This document shows, piece by piece, positions 41,740 through 48,273 of a DNA stretch of 48,273 nt. Source of the stretch: JALYJG01 sp033763555 (GTDB lineage: Bacteria > Pseudomonadota > Alphaproteobacteria > UBA9219). The position numbers and the translations under genes were made by a program. The notes beneath the pieces were generated by a model. The model saw nothing but the letters and a program-made list of their open reading frames with translations, was not told the origin of the DNA and searched no databases. The DNA lies in contig JANRKK010000002.1 of the NCBI GenBank assembly GCA_033763555.1, positions 1 through 48,273 on the forward strand. The letters run 5' to 3'. Every line of letters begins with the position of its first letter. Within the stretch, counting starts at the first letter, position 1.

Positions 41740-42132
41740 ATGACTGCACATACCACTACGGCTCATTACAAAGTGTCGCCGGAAAGACTTTTTGCTTTTG
41801 TCAGCGTCATTGAAAATTTGCCAAAATGGGCAACGGGCTATTGTAAGAGAGTCTGGAAAGATGGTGCCGACTATAAAATCGAAACGCCTATGGGAGAGAT
41901 GTTCCAGCGGTTCGAACTCGATTCCAAACATGGCACGATTGATATGTATGGAGGACCCAGCAAAGATGCCATGTGGTGCTGGCCTGTACGCGTAACGTCC
42001 GACAATATGGGCGGCAGTGTCTTGGCCTTTACCTGCATTCAGATGCCAACGCAACCGGATGATGAATTTCAAGGCCAGTGCACTACGCTGAAAGAGGAGC
42101 TTGAAAATATCCGCAATGCTGTAGAAAAATAA
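41740..42132 (+). CDS. SRPBCC-like (polyketide-cyclase/START-fold) protein
   Basis: A 130-aa protein. The N-terminal VSPERLFAFVSVIENLPKWATGYCKRV (about 12-38) is the typical opening strand and helix of SRPBCC domains; the remainder is beta-rich with a C-terminal helix (EFQGQCTTLKEELENIRNAVE). The usual role is binding a small hydrophobic ligand; which one is unknown. AAGGAG lies 7-8 bases before ATG 41740. It is divergent from the WYL regulator, a pairing seen with YafY-like regulators. Confidence 0.7.
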   Translation: MTAHTTTAHYKVSPERLFAFVSVIENLPKWATGYCKRVWKDGADYKIETPMGEMFQRFELDSKHGTIDMYGGPSKDAMWCWPVRVTSDNMGGSVLAFTCIQMPTQPDDEFQGQCTTLKEELENIRNAVEK

Positions 42133-42145
42133 TGACCGCGTACTA

Positions 42146-42173
42146 AGCAAAGGGAGCAATCTCTCCCTTTGCT
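42146..42173 (+). terminator. Terminator after the SRPBCC-like gene
   Basis: Perfect 11-bp stem (42146-42156 with 42163-42173, arm AGCAAAGGGAG), 6-nt loop, then the T-rich CTTCTATTTCATCTTTTTG on the plus strand. It lies 13 bases past the stop and separates this gene from the convergent unknown gene. Confidence 0.85.
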
Positions 42174-42181
42174 CTTCTATT

Positions 42182-43231
42182 TCATCTTTTTGTTCTAGCT
42201 AAAGTCAATTTCTCCCCGCCACGCACGATGAATTTGGCTTTGTAGGCCGTGTCCTCGCCTGACCACTCAATCGGGTCGTCGTCGGGAAGCTGGAACACGC
42301 GCTGGAGATTGGCTGAAACTTCCTGCTTGGTCTTTTTGACCTTGTCGATATCGCTGACCGACATATTGCCGTTCGCCGCTGCCATGGCCTGCAGGAACGT
42401 CCATGCCTGCTTTGGCTTCTTCGTGCGCTTATCACGCATTTGAAGGTCTTCGGCGCTGAACTGCTTGTGGCCTTGGCCCTTGCAGGAAACGGTGATCATC
42501 TCGTCGGCGGTGAATTCGAGAACAAAATCTTCCCACTTCGCGCCTGCGGGTGTCGGGTAGCGCGTCTCACCAGGCGCACCGTCAATGTGCTTGATCCAGC
42601 CAGCGGAAAGCTCGGACAGCAAGCTGGCCGCATTGCCCCTGACCTGGATGGCGTTATTAGTCAATTCGATCAAGTCTTCATAGGCGAACACCTTGGCCGC
42701 GTTCCGCAGCGCCACGTCCTGCACCGACTGAGTCACGGCGGACGCCGAGGGCAACAAAAGAAAGAAGGGTTTTTGGAATCTGGCCACAAGCTGGCCGAGA
42801 ACGCGCTCGATCTTGCTGGCCTGCGCCTCGATCAATGTCACCACGGGAAAGCGATAGCTGGCGGCGGGGTTATATTCACCGATCTGCCAGCAGGCCGGAA
42901 GGCCGTCGATCTCGGCATGTGCCGCGCCGTTGATACCGAACGCCTGCGCGAGGCCGGAAAAGATGGTCGTAAAATCGGGGCGATAAATGATGAGGTCGGT
43001 TTTCTGCAACACGCGCTTGGTGCAGCCGCAGGAACAAACGCCAACATATTGGCTGTCGCCATGCCGAACAACATCCACGTATCCGCCGCATTTTCCTGCG
43101 CACGGATATGTTTCCGCAAGCTGCTGAGTTGGTTTCAGCAGATATTCTGGGAATCCAGACCAGTCCGCCTTAACGCCACGCGCGCCGGAAAACTGACTAA
43201 GCGTATGCCACGGCGGCCTGCTCAACAACAT
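42182..43231 (-). CDS. Unrecognised 349-aa protein with a cysteine-rich motif
   Basis: No family is recognised. From ATG 43231 (a TTG at 43252 would add 7 residues; neither has a clear ribosome site) the product has a Cys cluster CAGKC at 44-48 and CSCGC at 66-70, which together look like a zinc-binding knuckle. A central stretch (about 130-190) resembles alpha/beta strands (FFLLLPSASAV, AAKVFAYEDLIELTNNAI). The C-terminal part is basic and helical (RDKRTKKPKQAWTFLQAMAAANGNMSVSDIDKVKKTKQEV) and could bind nucleic acid. Its 5' end overlaps the 404-aa gene by 35 bases, so it is translated with it. Confidence 0.72.
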   Translation of the reverse strand: MLLSRPPWHTLSQFSGARGVKADWSGFPEYLLKPTQQLAETYPCAGKCGGYVDVVRHGDSQYVGVCSCGCTKRVLQKTDLIIYRPDFTTIFSGLAQAFGINGAAHAEIDGLPACWQIGEYNPAASYRFPVVTLIEAQASKIERVLGQLVARFQKPFFLLLPSASAVTQSVQDVALRNAAKVFAYEDLIELTNNAIQVRGNAASLLSELSAGWIKHIDGAPGETRYPTPAGAKWEDFVLEFTADEMITVSCKGQGHKQFSAEDLQMRDKRTKKPKQAWTFLQAMAAANGNMSVSDIDKVKKTKQEVSANLQRVFQLPDDDPIEWSGEDTAYKAKFIVRGGEKLTLARTKR

Positions 43232-44411
43232 GATCAGAGAGTCTTTCTTCAAGCGCAGGCGGTTCCTGCCGTTTAATAAAGCCGCGCACCTTCATCCATT
43301 GTTCGATAACATGGGCATCTTCCTTGCGATCGAAGCTGGCGACGTTCGGCGTTTTGATTTTTATCGTGCGCGGCTTGGAGCTGTTCTCGAATTTCACCTG
43401 GAAGCTGGCCGCGACCAGGTTGCCGAATCTCGGCAAATCCTTGCTGCGATCCTGCAACGACGAGAACAAGTCTTTTGAGCGGAAGATTGAACGGTCGTTA
43501 TACGGCCCCCTGAATTGCAACTGCACCTCCGTCAGCCGGATTTCTTCAAGGCCCGCGATATCGTGGCAACTGAGGGAATCCGGCCCGTCATTGAGAAGCG
43601 GTTGCAGGGTGTATTTATCTTCTTCGGGGAAATATTCCGCATCGCCGAAAAAGCGCAGGCCGAAGGCAGCCAGATACATCTGGCGTTCCTTTTTGCCGCC
43701 GGACTTGTTGTAAATCTGAAGCTCGTTGGCATCACGGTCATAAACGATGACATCGTGGAATTCGGGACGGTAGAACACGCTGCCCGTTTCGCCAGCTTCG
43801 ATCTTGCCTTCACGCTTGAACGGCATGCCGTGGCGCACGAGAAAATAGATCTTGTTCTCGCCCGCCATTTCAAACGGCGTGACCTCGCAGCCGTTGCCGC
43901 GCTTGTTCTGTTCGAACCATTCATCCATGTCGCGTTCCAGCGCATCGATGTTGCCGTCGGAAAGGTCGAGCTTCTTGCCCTTGTTTTCCTTGGACTGGAA
44001 GCTATTGAAGCTCTTAGGCTTCATCATCAACGCCTCGGCGTGCGGCTTTTTGATCAGTTCCGGATCCTTGAGCCAGAGCAGCACCGCAAGATCGGCAGGC
44101 GTGGAATCGGCAGGCACGTCAACATTACCCGCCTGGGCCATTTCCAGCAGCTCGTCGAACATATCGTCGTCGGAGACCTCCTGCACAAAATAAAGGGCAT
44201 CCACCATCGCTGGCGGGATGCCCTCGGTCGGCTGCATCAGAGTCTGGCAGAGCAACCCGTAATCGAGCTGGCCGCTGCCGTTCTTTTGCAGCTTGAACCC
44301 GCGGCCCGTCAAATAGTCGGTGTACGGGGAAAGGAACCGCAAAAGATTATCCTCATGGATGTTTTTCAAAACATCCGGTTGCGCAAATTTTCTAAGACTG
44401 TAAGTCGCCAT
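43197..44411 (-). CDS. Unrecognised 404-aa protein, second gene of the lexA operon
   Basis: No family is recognised. ATG 44411 has GAGGAGG 6 bases upstream and lies inside the last 20 bases of the lexA-like gene, so an upstream reading from 44492 is rejected. The protein starts MATYSLRKFAQPDVLKNIHE, is acidic, soluble and mixed alpha/beta, and holds KIYFLVRHGMPFKREGKIEAGETGSVFYRPEFHDVIVYD (about 181-220) as its most ordered part. No catalytic motif is evident. Order lexA-like, 404-aa, 349-aa with overlaps indicates one operon under LexA-like control. Confidence 0.75.
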   Translation of the reverse strand: MATYSLRKFAQPDVLKNIHEDNLLRFLSPYTDYLTGRGFKLQKNGSGQLDYGLLCQTLMQPTEGIPPAMVDALYFVQEVSDDDMFDELLEMAQAGNVDVPADSTPADLAVLLWLKDPELIKKPHAEALMMKPKSFNSFQSKENKGKKLDLSDGNIDALERDMDEWFEQNKRGNGCEVTPFEMAGENKIYFLVRHGMPFKREGKIEAGETGSVFYRPEFHDVIVYDRDANELQIYNKSGGKKERQMYLAAFGLRFFGDAEYFPEEDKYTLQPLLNDGPDSLSCHDIAGLEEIRLTEVQLQFRGPYNDRSIFRSKDLFSSLQDRSKDLPRFGNLVAASFQVKFENSSKPRTIKIKTPNVASFDRKEDAHVIEQWMKVRGFIKRQEPPALEERLSDHVVEQAAVAYA

Positions 44412-45078
44412 CCTGAGCCTCCTCTGTTTGATTAATGGGATCGGCTCTGGAACAAACGGTGACGACTTTCCCAAGAATGGCAAAGTCATCATCGTGGCTG
44501 ATGATAATAGGCTTCAGTCTCTTGTTTTCGGGCCTCAATTCTATGCGGTGATCCGCGATGAACAACCGCTTCACCGTGGCTTCGCCGTCGCGCATGGCCA
44601 CGACGATGTCCCCCGATTCCGCAAGTTTCTGCTGTCGAACGACGACGTAGTCGCCGTCGTTGATATCCACATCGATCATGCTGTCGCCGCTGACTTCCAG
44701 GGCAAAGCAGTTGCCGCGCGCGATCATGGCATCGACCATGATTTCGCCGACCTTGTTTTCGATGGCGAGAATCGGCGTACCTGCGGCAACCCTGCCAAGA
44801 ACTCGAACGCCGATCATTTGACGCACGCGCGGCGTGAAGTCTTTCACCACCATCATCGTGCGTGCTTTGCGCGCCTCACGCTGAATGTATCCCTTATCCT
44901 CCAGACGGCGCACAAGCTCGTGCGCGCTGGGGGGCTGGATCGAAAGAGCATCCGCCAACTCCTGCACCGTCGGTGCAACACCACGACGATCCATGAACAC
45001 GGTGATGGCGCGCAACGCCGTCTCCTGGGCAGGCGTGAGGTTTCCTGTGCTGGAAAGTTTTTTAGTGGCGCTTTTCAT
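44392..45078 (-). CDS. lexA: LexA-like repressor with self-cleavage residues
   Basis: A 228-aa S24-family repressor. The N-terminal winged HTH (about 12-70) has LTPAQETALRAITVFMDRRGVAPTVQELADALSI and PPSAHELVRRLEDKGYI, as in LexA. The cleavage site is A99-G100 in GRVAAGTPI, the nucleophile S133 in GDSMIDVDI and the general base K170 in ATVKRL, so RecA-stimulated autocleavage is expected. The C-terminus has about 25 extra polar residues. Position in an accessory region makes it an element-borne copy rather than certainly the host SOS repressor; the symbol is given by homology only. Confidence 0.85.
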   Translation of the reverse strand: MKSATKKLSSTGNLTPAQETALRAITVFMDRRGVAPTVQELADALSIQPPSAHELVRRLEDKGYIQREARKARTMMVVKDFTPRVRQMIGVRVLGRVAAGTPILAIENKVGEIMVDAMIARGNCFALEVSGDSMIDVDINDGDYVVVRQQKLAESGDIVVAMRDGEATVKRLFIADHRIELRPENKRLKPIIISHDDDFAILGKVVTVCSRADPINQTEEAQDGDLQS

Positions 45079-45164
45079 CTTCCATTCTCTTTGCGTTGAT
45101 CATCGTGTCGAGGATTTCCGCCTGCGCGAATCTCCCTTAGTTGTTCCCTTATTTTTATTAGGCT

Positions 45165-45190
45165 CGATTATCTTATTTCAAGGATAATCG
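45165..45190. promoter_or_regulatory. Candidate operator between lexA-like and recombinase operons
   Basis: Inverted repeat CGATTATC (45165-45172) and GATAATCG (45183-45190) with a 10-base AT-rich spacer, in the 189-base gap between divergent genes. It differs from the alphaproteobacterial SOS box GTTC-N7-GTTC, no copy of which was seen here. Position suggests control of both operons by the LexA-like repressor. Confidence 0.55.
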
Positions 45191-45267
45191 CTGTCAATCC
45201 CATACTTATCCCGACACTTCCCCTATGCCTGCCGTATGTAACCCCCACCAACAGTACGGAGGTTGCG

Positions 45268-45453
45268 ATGAATGGACTAGACCCTAATGCGATGTCTGCA
45301 CACGAACGTATGGCGGAAATGGCGCTGATCCTCGCCCGTGGCGTCGTTCGTCGCCATCAAAAGCTGAAAACCAAGGACATGAGAGACTATTCGCTGGACT
45401 TAGAGGTGGCAGGAAGCATTCATGAGCAAAAGCGAAAGGAGAAAAATAACTGA
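45268..45453 (+). CDS. Small protein of the DUF2924/recombinase module
   Basis: A 61-aa protein starting MNGLDPNAMSAHERMAEMALILARGVVRR, a pattern seen in small proteins preceding DUF2924 genes in alphaproteobacterial elements. CGGAGG precedes the ATG by 6 bases. The C-terminal half is basic (RHQKLKTKDM, KRKEKNN). Function is unknown. Its stop overlaps the next ATG (TGATG). Confidence 0.75.
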   Translation: MNGLDPNAMSAHERMAEMALILARGVVRRHQKLKTKDMRDYSLDLEVAGSIHEQKRKEKNN

Positions 45454-45905
45454 TGCAAAACAATGTTTTAGCAAGGGTCGCCGCCCTGCCGCAGATGCCC
45501 ATGGCAGAGCTGGCGGCAATGTGGGAGGAGGTTTTTCAGGCCAAAGCCCCGAAATACAACAAACCCTATCTGGTCAAACGCCTGGCCTACCGCCTGCAGG
45601 AAATCGCGCACGGCATCGATAGCGGGATTATCGAAAAACGCCTTGAGCATTACGCGAAGGAAAGCCTTTCGGAAAATCTGCGCAAACCGCGCGGCAAAGG
45701 CATCCACATGCCCGTCGCAGGAACGAAGCTCGTGCGCATCCACAACGGCATCGAACACCGCGTCACCGTCCTCGACAATGGCTTTGAATATAACGGCGCG
45801 CATTACCGGAGCCTGTCGCACATCGCGCGTGAAATCACAGGTACGAACTGGTCAGGCCCCACTTTCTTCGGCTTGGTACGCAGAAACAAGGAGGGCAAGG
45901 AATGA
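45453..45905 (+). CDS. DUF2924 protein
   Basis: A 150-aa basic protein of the DUF2924 family, nearly always encoded just before a large serine recombinase in Alphaproteobacteria. Visible signatures are MPMAELAAMWEEVFQAKAPKYNKPYLVKRLAYRLQEIAHG (about 12-51, first part PMAELAAMWEEVF), then GTKLVRIHNGIEHRVTVLDNGFEYNGAHYRSLSHIAREITGTNWSGPTFFGL (about 88-139). The second half looks DNA-binding (HTH-like). It probably aids the recombinase as a directionality or accessory factor; that is inference. It overlaps the recombinase start by 4 bases. Confidence 0.85.
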   Translation: MQNNVLARVAALPQMPMAELAAMWEEVFQAKAPKYNKPYLVKRLAYRLQEIAHGIDSGIIEKRLEHYAKESLSENLRKPRGKGIHMPVAGTKLVRIHNGIEHRVTVLDNGFEYNGAHYRSLSHIAREITGTNWSGPTFFGLVRRNKEGKE

Positions 45906-47248
45906 CGGAACCAAAGAAAAGAACTCGCTGCGCGATTTACACGCGCAAATCCACGGAAGAAGGTCTCGACATGGAATTCAACAGCCTCGACGCCCAGCGC
46001 GAGGCCGGAGAATCCTATATCACGTCGCAACGGCATGAAGGCTGGACGCTGGTGCCGGACTATTATGATGATGGCGGTTTTTCCGGCGGCAGCATGGAAC
46101 GACCCGCGCTCAAAAAACTCATGCAGGATGTTGAAAAAGGTCTGATCGATGTGGTTGTCGTTTACAAGGTCGACCGCCTGTCACGCTCGCTCTCCGATTT
46201 TGCCAAGATGATCGAGCTTTTCGACAAGAACAATGTCAGCTTCGTCTCCGTCACCCAGCAATTCAACACGACGACGTCCATGGGGAGGTTGACGCTCAAC
46301 ATCCTTTTATCCTTCGCCCAATTCGAGCGTGAGGTCATCGGCGAACGCATCCGCGACAAGGTCGCCGCGACGAAGCGCAAAGGCATGTGGATGGGCGGCA
46401 TCACGCCGCTCGGCTACGACACGAAAGACAAAAAGCTGGTGATTAACGAAAAAGAAGCCGATCTTGTCCGGCTGATCTTCGAGCGTTTTACGATCCTGCA
46501 ATCGATGACGCTTCTGGCGAAGGAATTGCGCGATCAAGGGTATCGCACGAAAAGCTGGATCAGCCAGAACGGCAAGCAGCGCGGCGGTAACGCCATCACC
46601 AAGGGTTTTCTTTATAAGGTGCTGAACAACCGCACCTACCTTGGCGAGATTACCCACCTCGGCAACAGCTACCCAGGACAGCACAAGCCCATCATTTCCC
46701 ATGCCCTTTGGGAAAAGGTACGCACGGTGACGAAAGAAAATCCGCGCAAGCGTCAAATCCGGACGCGCGGCCTTTCGACCGCGTTGTTGCAGGGGCTTTG
46801 CGTATGCGGCGGCTGCCAGTCCGTCATGACGCCGACCCATTCCAAAAAACCCAACGGCAGGCTTTACCGCTATTACAAGCCCAGCGCGCATTTGAAGAAC
46901 GAATGCGAAGATTGCCCCGTCGGCTCCGTCCCTGCCGGAGAGCTGGAGAACATCGTCCTCAATCAAATCCGCTTTGCGATCTGTACGCCGGAGATGATGG
47001 TGCGGGTCTGGCGCGAGGCCATCAAGGAAGACCACACCATCACTGAACAGCAGGTGCGCGACGCGCTGCAGAACATGCACCTGATCTGGGACGAATTATT
47101 CCCGCTCGAACAGGCGCGGCTTTTGAGGCTGCTGATCGAAAAGATCGTCGTCAACGCCGACCGTATCGACATCCGCGTCCATGCCGAAGGCTTGAACAGC
47201 CTGATCAGAGATATCGAACACGTCCATAAAATCAAGGAGGCAGCATGA
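45902..47248 (+). CDS. Large serine recombinase
   Basis: A 448-aa site-specific recombinase that would integrate or excise the element. The resolvase-type catalytic domain (about 8-155) has RCAIYTRKSTEEGLDMEF with S17 as nucleophile, DGGFSGGSMERPALKKL (about 58-74) and VYKVDRLSRS with RLSRS Arg residues. Then the Recombinase domain (about 170-285; GGITPLGYDTKDKKLVINEKEADLVRLIFERF) and a zinc ribbon (CVCGGCQ at about 300-306 with C-x-x-C of NECEDCP). The C-terminal region is helical. At 448 aa it is at the short end for the family. AAGGAGG precedes the ATG. Confidence 0.93.
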   Translation: MTEPKKRTRCAIYTRKSTEEGLDMEFNSLDAQREAGESYITSQRHEGWTLVPDYYDDGGFSGGSMERPALKKLMQDVEKGLIDVVVVYKVDRLSRSLSDFAKMIELFDKNNVSFVSVTQQFNTTTSMGRLTLNILLSFAQFEREVIGERIRDKVAATKRKGMWMGGITPLGYDTKDKKLVINEKEADLVRLIFERFTILQSMTLLAKELRDQGYRTKSWISQNGKQRGGNAITKGFLYKVLNNRTYLGEITHLGNSYPGQHKPIISHALWEKVRTVTKENPRKRQIRTRGLSTALLQGLCVCGGCQSVMTPTHSKKPNGRLYRYYKPSAHLKNECEDCPVGSVPAGELENIVLNQIRFAICTPEMMVRVWREAIKEDHTITEQQVRDALQNMHLIWDELFPLEQARLLRLLIEKIVVNADRIDIRVHAEGLNSLIRDIEHVHKIKEAA

Positions 47249-47658
47249 ACAAAGCTATGATTTCCCTCGACGGTAGCGCCATCGTCATCAGCGTTCCGGT
47301 GAATTTCACCCGAAAATTCGGGCGGCGGTACATGATCGTTCCGCCCATCGAGGGTGACGCGCCCTTCACCGCGCCGCCGCGCAGGGACGACACCCTGCTT
47401 AAAGCCCTCGCGCGCGCCCACAAATGGAGCCAATGGCTGGAAACGGGCAAGGTAAAGAAGATCGATCATCTGGCCGCCGATAACGATATCAATCCGTCCT
47501 ACGTTTCCCGCATCATCCGGCTCAACTTGCTGGCACCTGACATTAAGGAAATGATTTTAGACGGCAGGCAGCCCAAGACCTTGAAGCTATCCGAGATGCT
47601 CAAGCCCTTTCCGGATGACTGGCAGGCACAGCGTCGCTATTTCGGCCTGACTGCCTGA
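47245..47658 (+). CDS. HTH protein downstream of the recombinase
   Basis: A 137-aa protein. The N-terminal half (MISLDGSAIVISVPVNFTRKFGRRYMIVP) is beta-rich; the C-terminal half has a ParB/KorB-type helix-turn-helix (HLAADNDINPSYVSRIIRLNLLAPDIKEMILDGRQP, about 74-109). It likely binds DNA, perhaps at the attachment site or an element promoter. It overlaps the recombinase stop by 4 bases, so it belongs to the same operon. Similar genes are often found after recombinases in alphaproteobacterial elements. Confidence 0.68.
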   Translation: MNKAMISLDGSAIVISVPVNFTRKFGRRYMIVPPIEGDAPFTAPPRRDDTLLKALARAHKWSQWLETGKVKKIDHLAADNDINPSYVSRIIRLNLLAPDIKEMILDGRQPKTLKLSEMLKPFPDDWQAQRRYFGLTA

Positions 47659-47730
47659 CGGGTCGGCTGTTCCGCTCGGTGAATTTTCACCGGACACCCT
47701 GAAAAAAAATCAAAAAAATTTTCATCCCCC

Positions 47731-47756
47731 AAAGCCGCCTTCACAGGCGGCTTTTT
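47731..47756 (+). terminator. Terminator of the recombinase operon
   Basis: Perfect 9-bp stem AAAGCCGCC (47731-47739) with GGCGGCTTT (47746-47754), 6-nt loop, and TT following. Another small inverted repeat CGGTGAA/TTCACCG (47677-47683, 47686-47692) lies just after the gene stop. Confidence 0.85.
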
Positions 47757-47866
47757 GCTTTTCAGGCGGGCTGAAAAAGTCCGCAAACCCATCCTGCCAG
47801 TGAGTTTTCGCCAGTCCCTTTGTCCGGCCCGTGCGTGGCCGCCAATGCGAAACAAAGGCGAAAACA

Positions 47867-48273
47867 ATGAGCAAAAGCCAAAACCGTTACAACGGCATCG
47901 ATCCGTATGTCGTTTCCCAAGTCCGCTATCACTCCCGTCAAATGCTCCGGCACCATACCATGGCTGGAATGGAGATCGAAGACATCGAGCAGGAATTGAT
48001 GCTCGACTATCTCTCGCGGATCCAAGCCTTCGATCCCGAAAAATCCTGCCGCAACACCTTCGTCGACCGCATCCTGCGCCATAAATGCGCGGCGATGATC
48101 AAAGCCGCGAAAGCCGAGAAACGCAACAACGGCTTCCAGGCCACGTCGCTGGATTCTTGGCTGGAGGACGGCGAACGCGAGGACGTTCCGGAATCCATGG
48201 GCATCTGGGGCGGACAGAACGGCCACGCGCGGCAAACCGAGCTGGTCATTGACGTGACCGACGCGATCCGCGC
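47867..48273 (+). CDS. Sigma-70-like factor, cut by the window end
   Basis: Only the first 135 codons are present. The reading IEDIEQELMLDYLSRIQAFDPEKSCRNTFVDRILRHKCAAMI (about 43-84) resembles sigma-70 region 2 with its D-F-D-P and NTFV-R-I pattern; a polar linker follows (LDSWLEDGEREDVPES). Proteins like this occur in phages and elements of Alphaproteobacteria. A weak AAAGGCG lies upstream. Full length and region 4 cannot be seen. Confidence 0.65.
   Translation, partial: MSKSQNRYNGIDPYVVSQVRYHSRQMLRHHTMAGMEIEDIEQELMLDYLSRIQAFDPEKSCRNTFVDRILRHKCAAMIKAAKAEKRNNGFQATSLDSWLEDGEREDVPESMGIWGGQNGHARQTELVIDVTDAIR

Larger units (their letters stand above)
40592..48273. mobile_element. Probable integrated element, right end outside window
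   Basis: Downstream of tRNA-Ser the gene content turns accessory: a truncated gene, regulators, unrecognised genes, a LexA-like repressor, and a large serine recombinase with the small-protein/DUF2924/HTH set that accompanies it in Alphaproteobacteria. GC is lower in 40.9-42.2 kb than elsewhere. No copy of the tRNA 3' end was found to the right, so the boundary at the tRNA is inferred and the far end lies beyond 48273. The part at 40.6-42.2 kb could be an older, separate acquisition. Confidence 0.55.

Overview
The window reads as chromosomal DNA of an alphaproteobacterium with a moderately high GC content. The evidence is family content: two mitochondrial-type complex I accessory proteins (an NDUFA9-like protein and NDUFA12), hopanoid genes (hpnG, shc, hpnA, hpnB, hpnC), PhaR, LptA/LptC next to a short RNase D, MlaD with a DUF2155 protein, and a DUF2924/serine-recombinase module. 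A Rhodospirillales- or Micavibrio-like host is plausible, but the sequence alone does not fix the genus. All family names come from reading motifs in the translations; no database search was run.

Region by region. 1-10.3 kb is housekeeping: LPS transport (lptC-lptA) with rnd, tRNA-Leu(CAG), an NDUFA9-like gene with clpS, a dienelactone-hydrolase-family gene, dnaQ-coaE, a uronate-dehydrogenase-like reductase, tRNA-Arg(ACG), NDUFA12-mlaD-DUF2155, aat and a FkbM-like methyltransferase. 10.3-10.6 kb holds a 54-codon gene that forms its own transcription unit (promoter, leader hairpin, terminator). 10.7-15.4 kb has phaR, hpnG-shc and dnaN. 15.4-18.1 kb carries a membrane protein and a 714-aa predicted pseudokinase. 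18.1-20 kb is a thioredoxin-TPR / Lon-N-domain / Trm112 operon. 20-28.5 kb is a type IVb-pilus-like assembly locus on the minus strand (secretin, PilP-like, ATPase, inner-membrane platform, PilO-like, a small bitopic protein, an atypical prepilin). 28.7-35.4 kb has the second hopanoid block (hpnB-hpnC; hpnA with an EpmB-like radical SAM enzyme and a lytic transglycosylase), interrupted by an orphan plus-strand gene with its own terminator. 35.4-40.4 kb has smpB, a NUDIX gene, leuB, lepA and a frameshifted AI-2E-type permease.

From tRNA-Ser(CGA) at 40.5 kb to the right edge the content becomes accessory. It includes a truncated tfoX-like fragment, a WYL/HTH regulator facing an SRPBCC-like gene across a near-perfect 32-bp palindrome, a lexA-like gene with two unrecognised genes behind it, and divergently a small protein, DUF2924, large serine recombinase and HTH protein operon, then a sigma-factor-like gene cut by the window end. 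This looks like part of an integrated element whose right end lies outside the window.

The best candidates for undescribed biology are the lexA-linked two-gene unit (42.2-44.4 kb), the 54-aa gene with a double-glycine-like motif (10.3-10.5 kb), the pilus locus with an Ig-like/PilP fusion protein and an atypical prepilin, and the pseudokinase/membrane-protein pair (15.4-18.1 kb).
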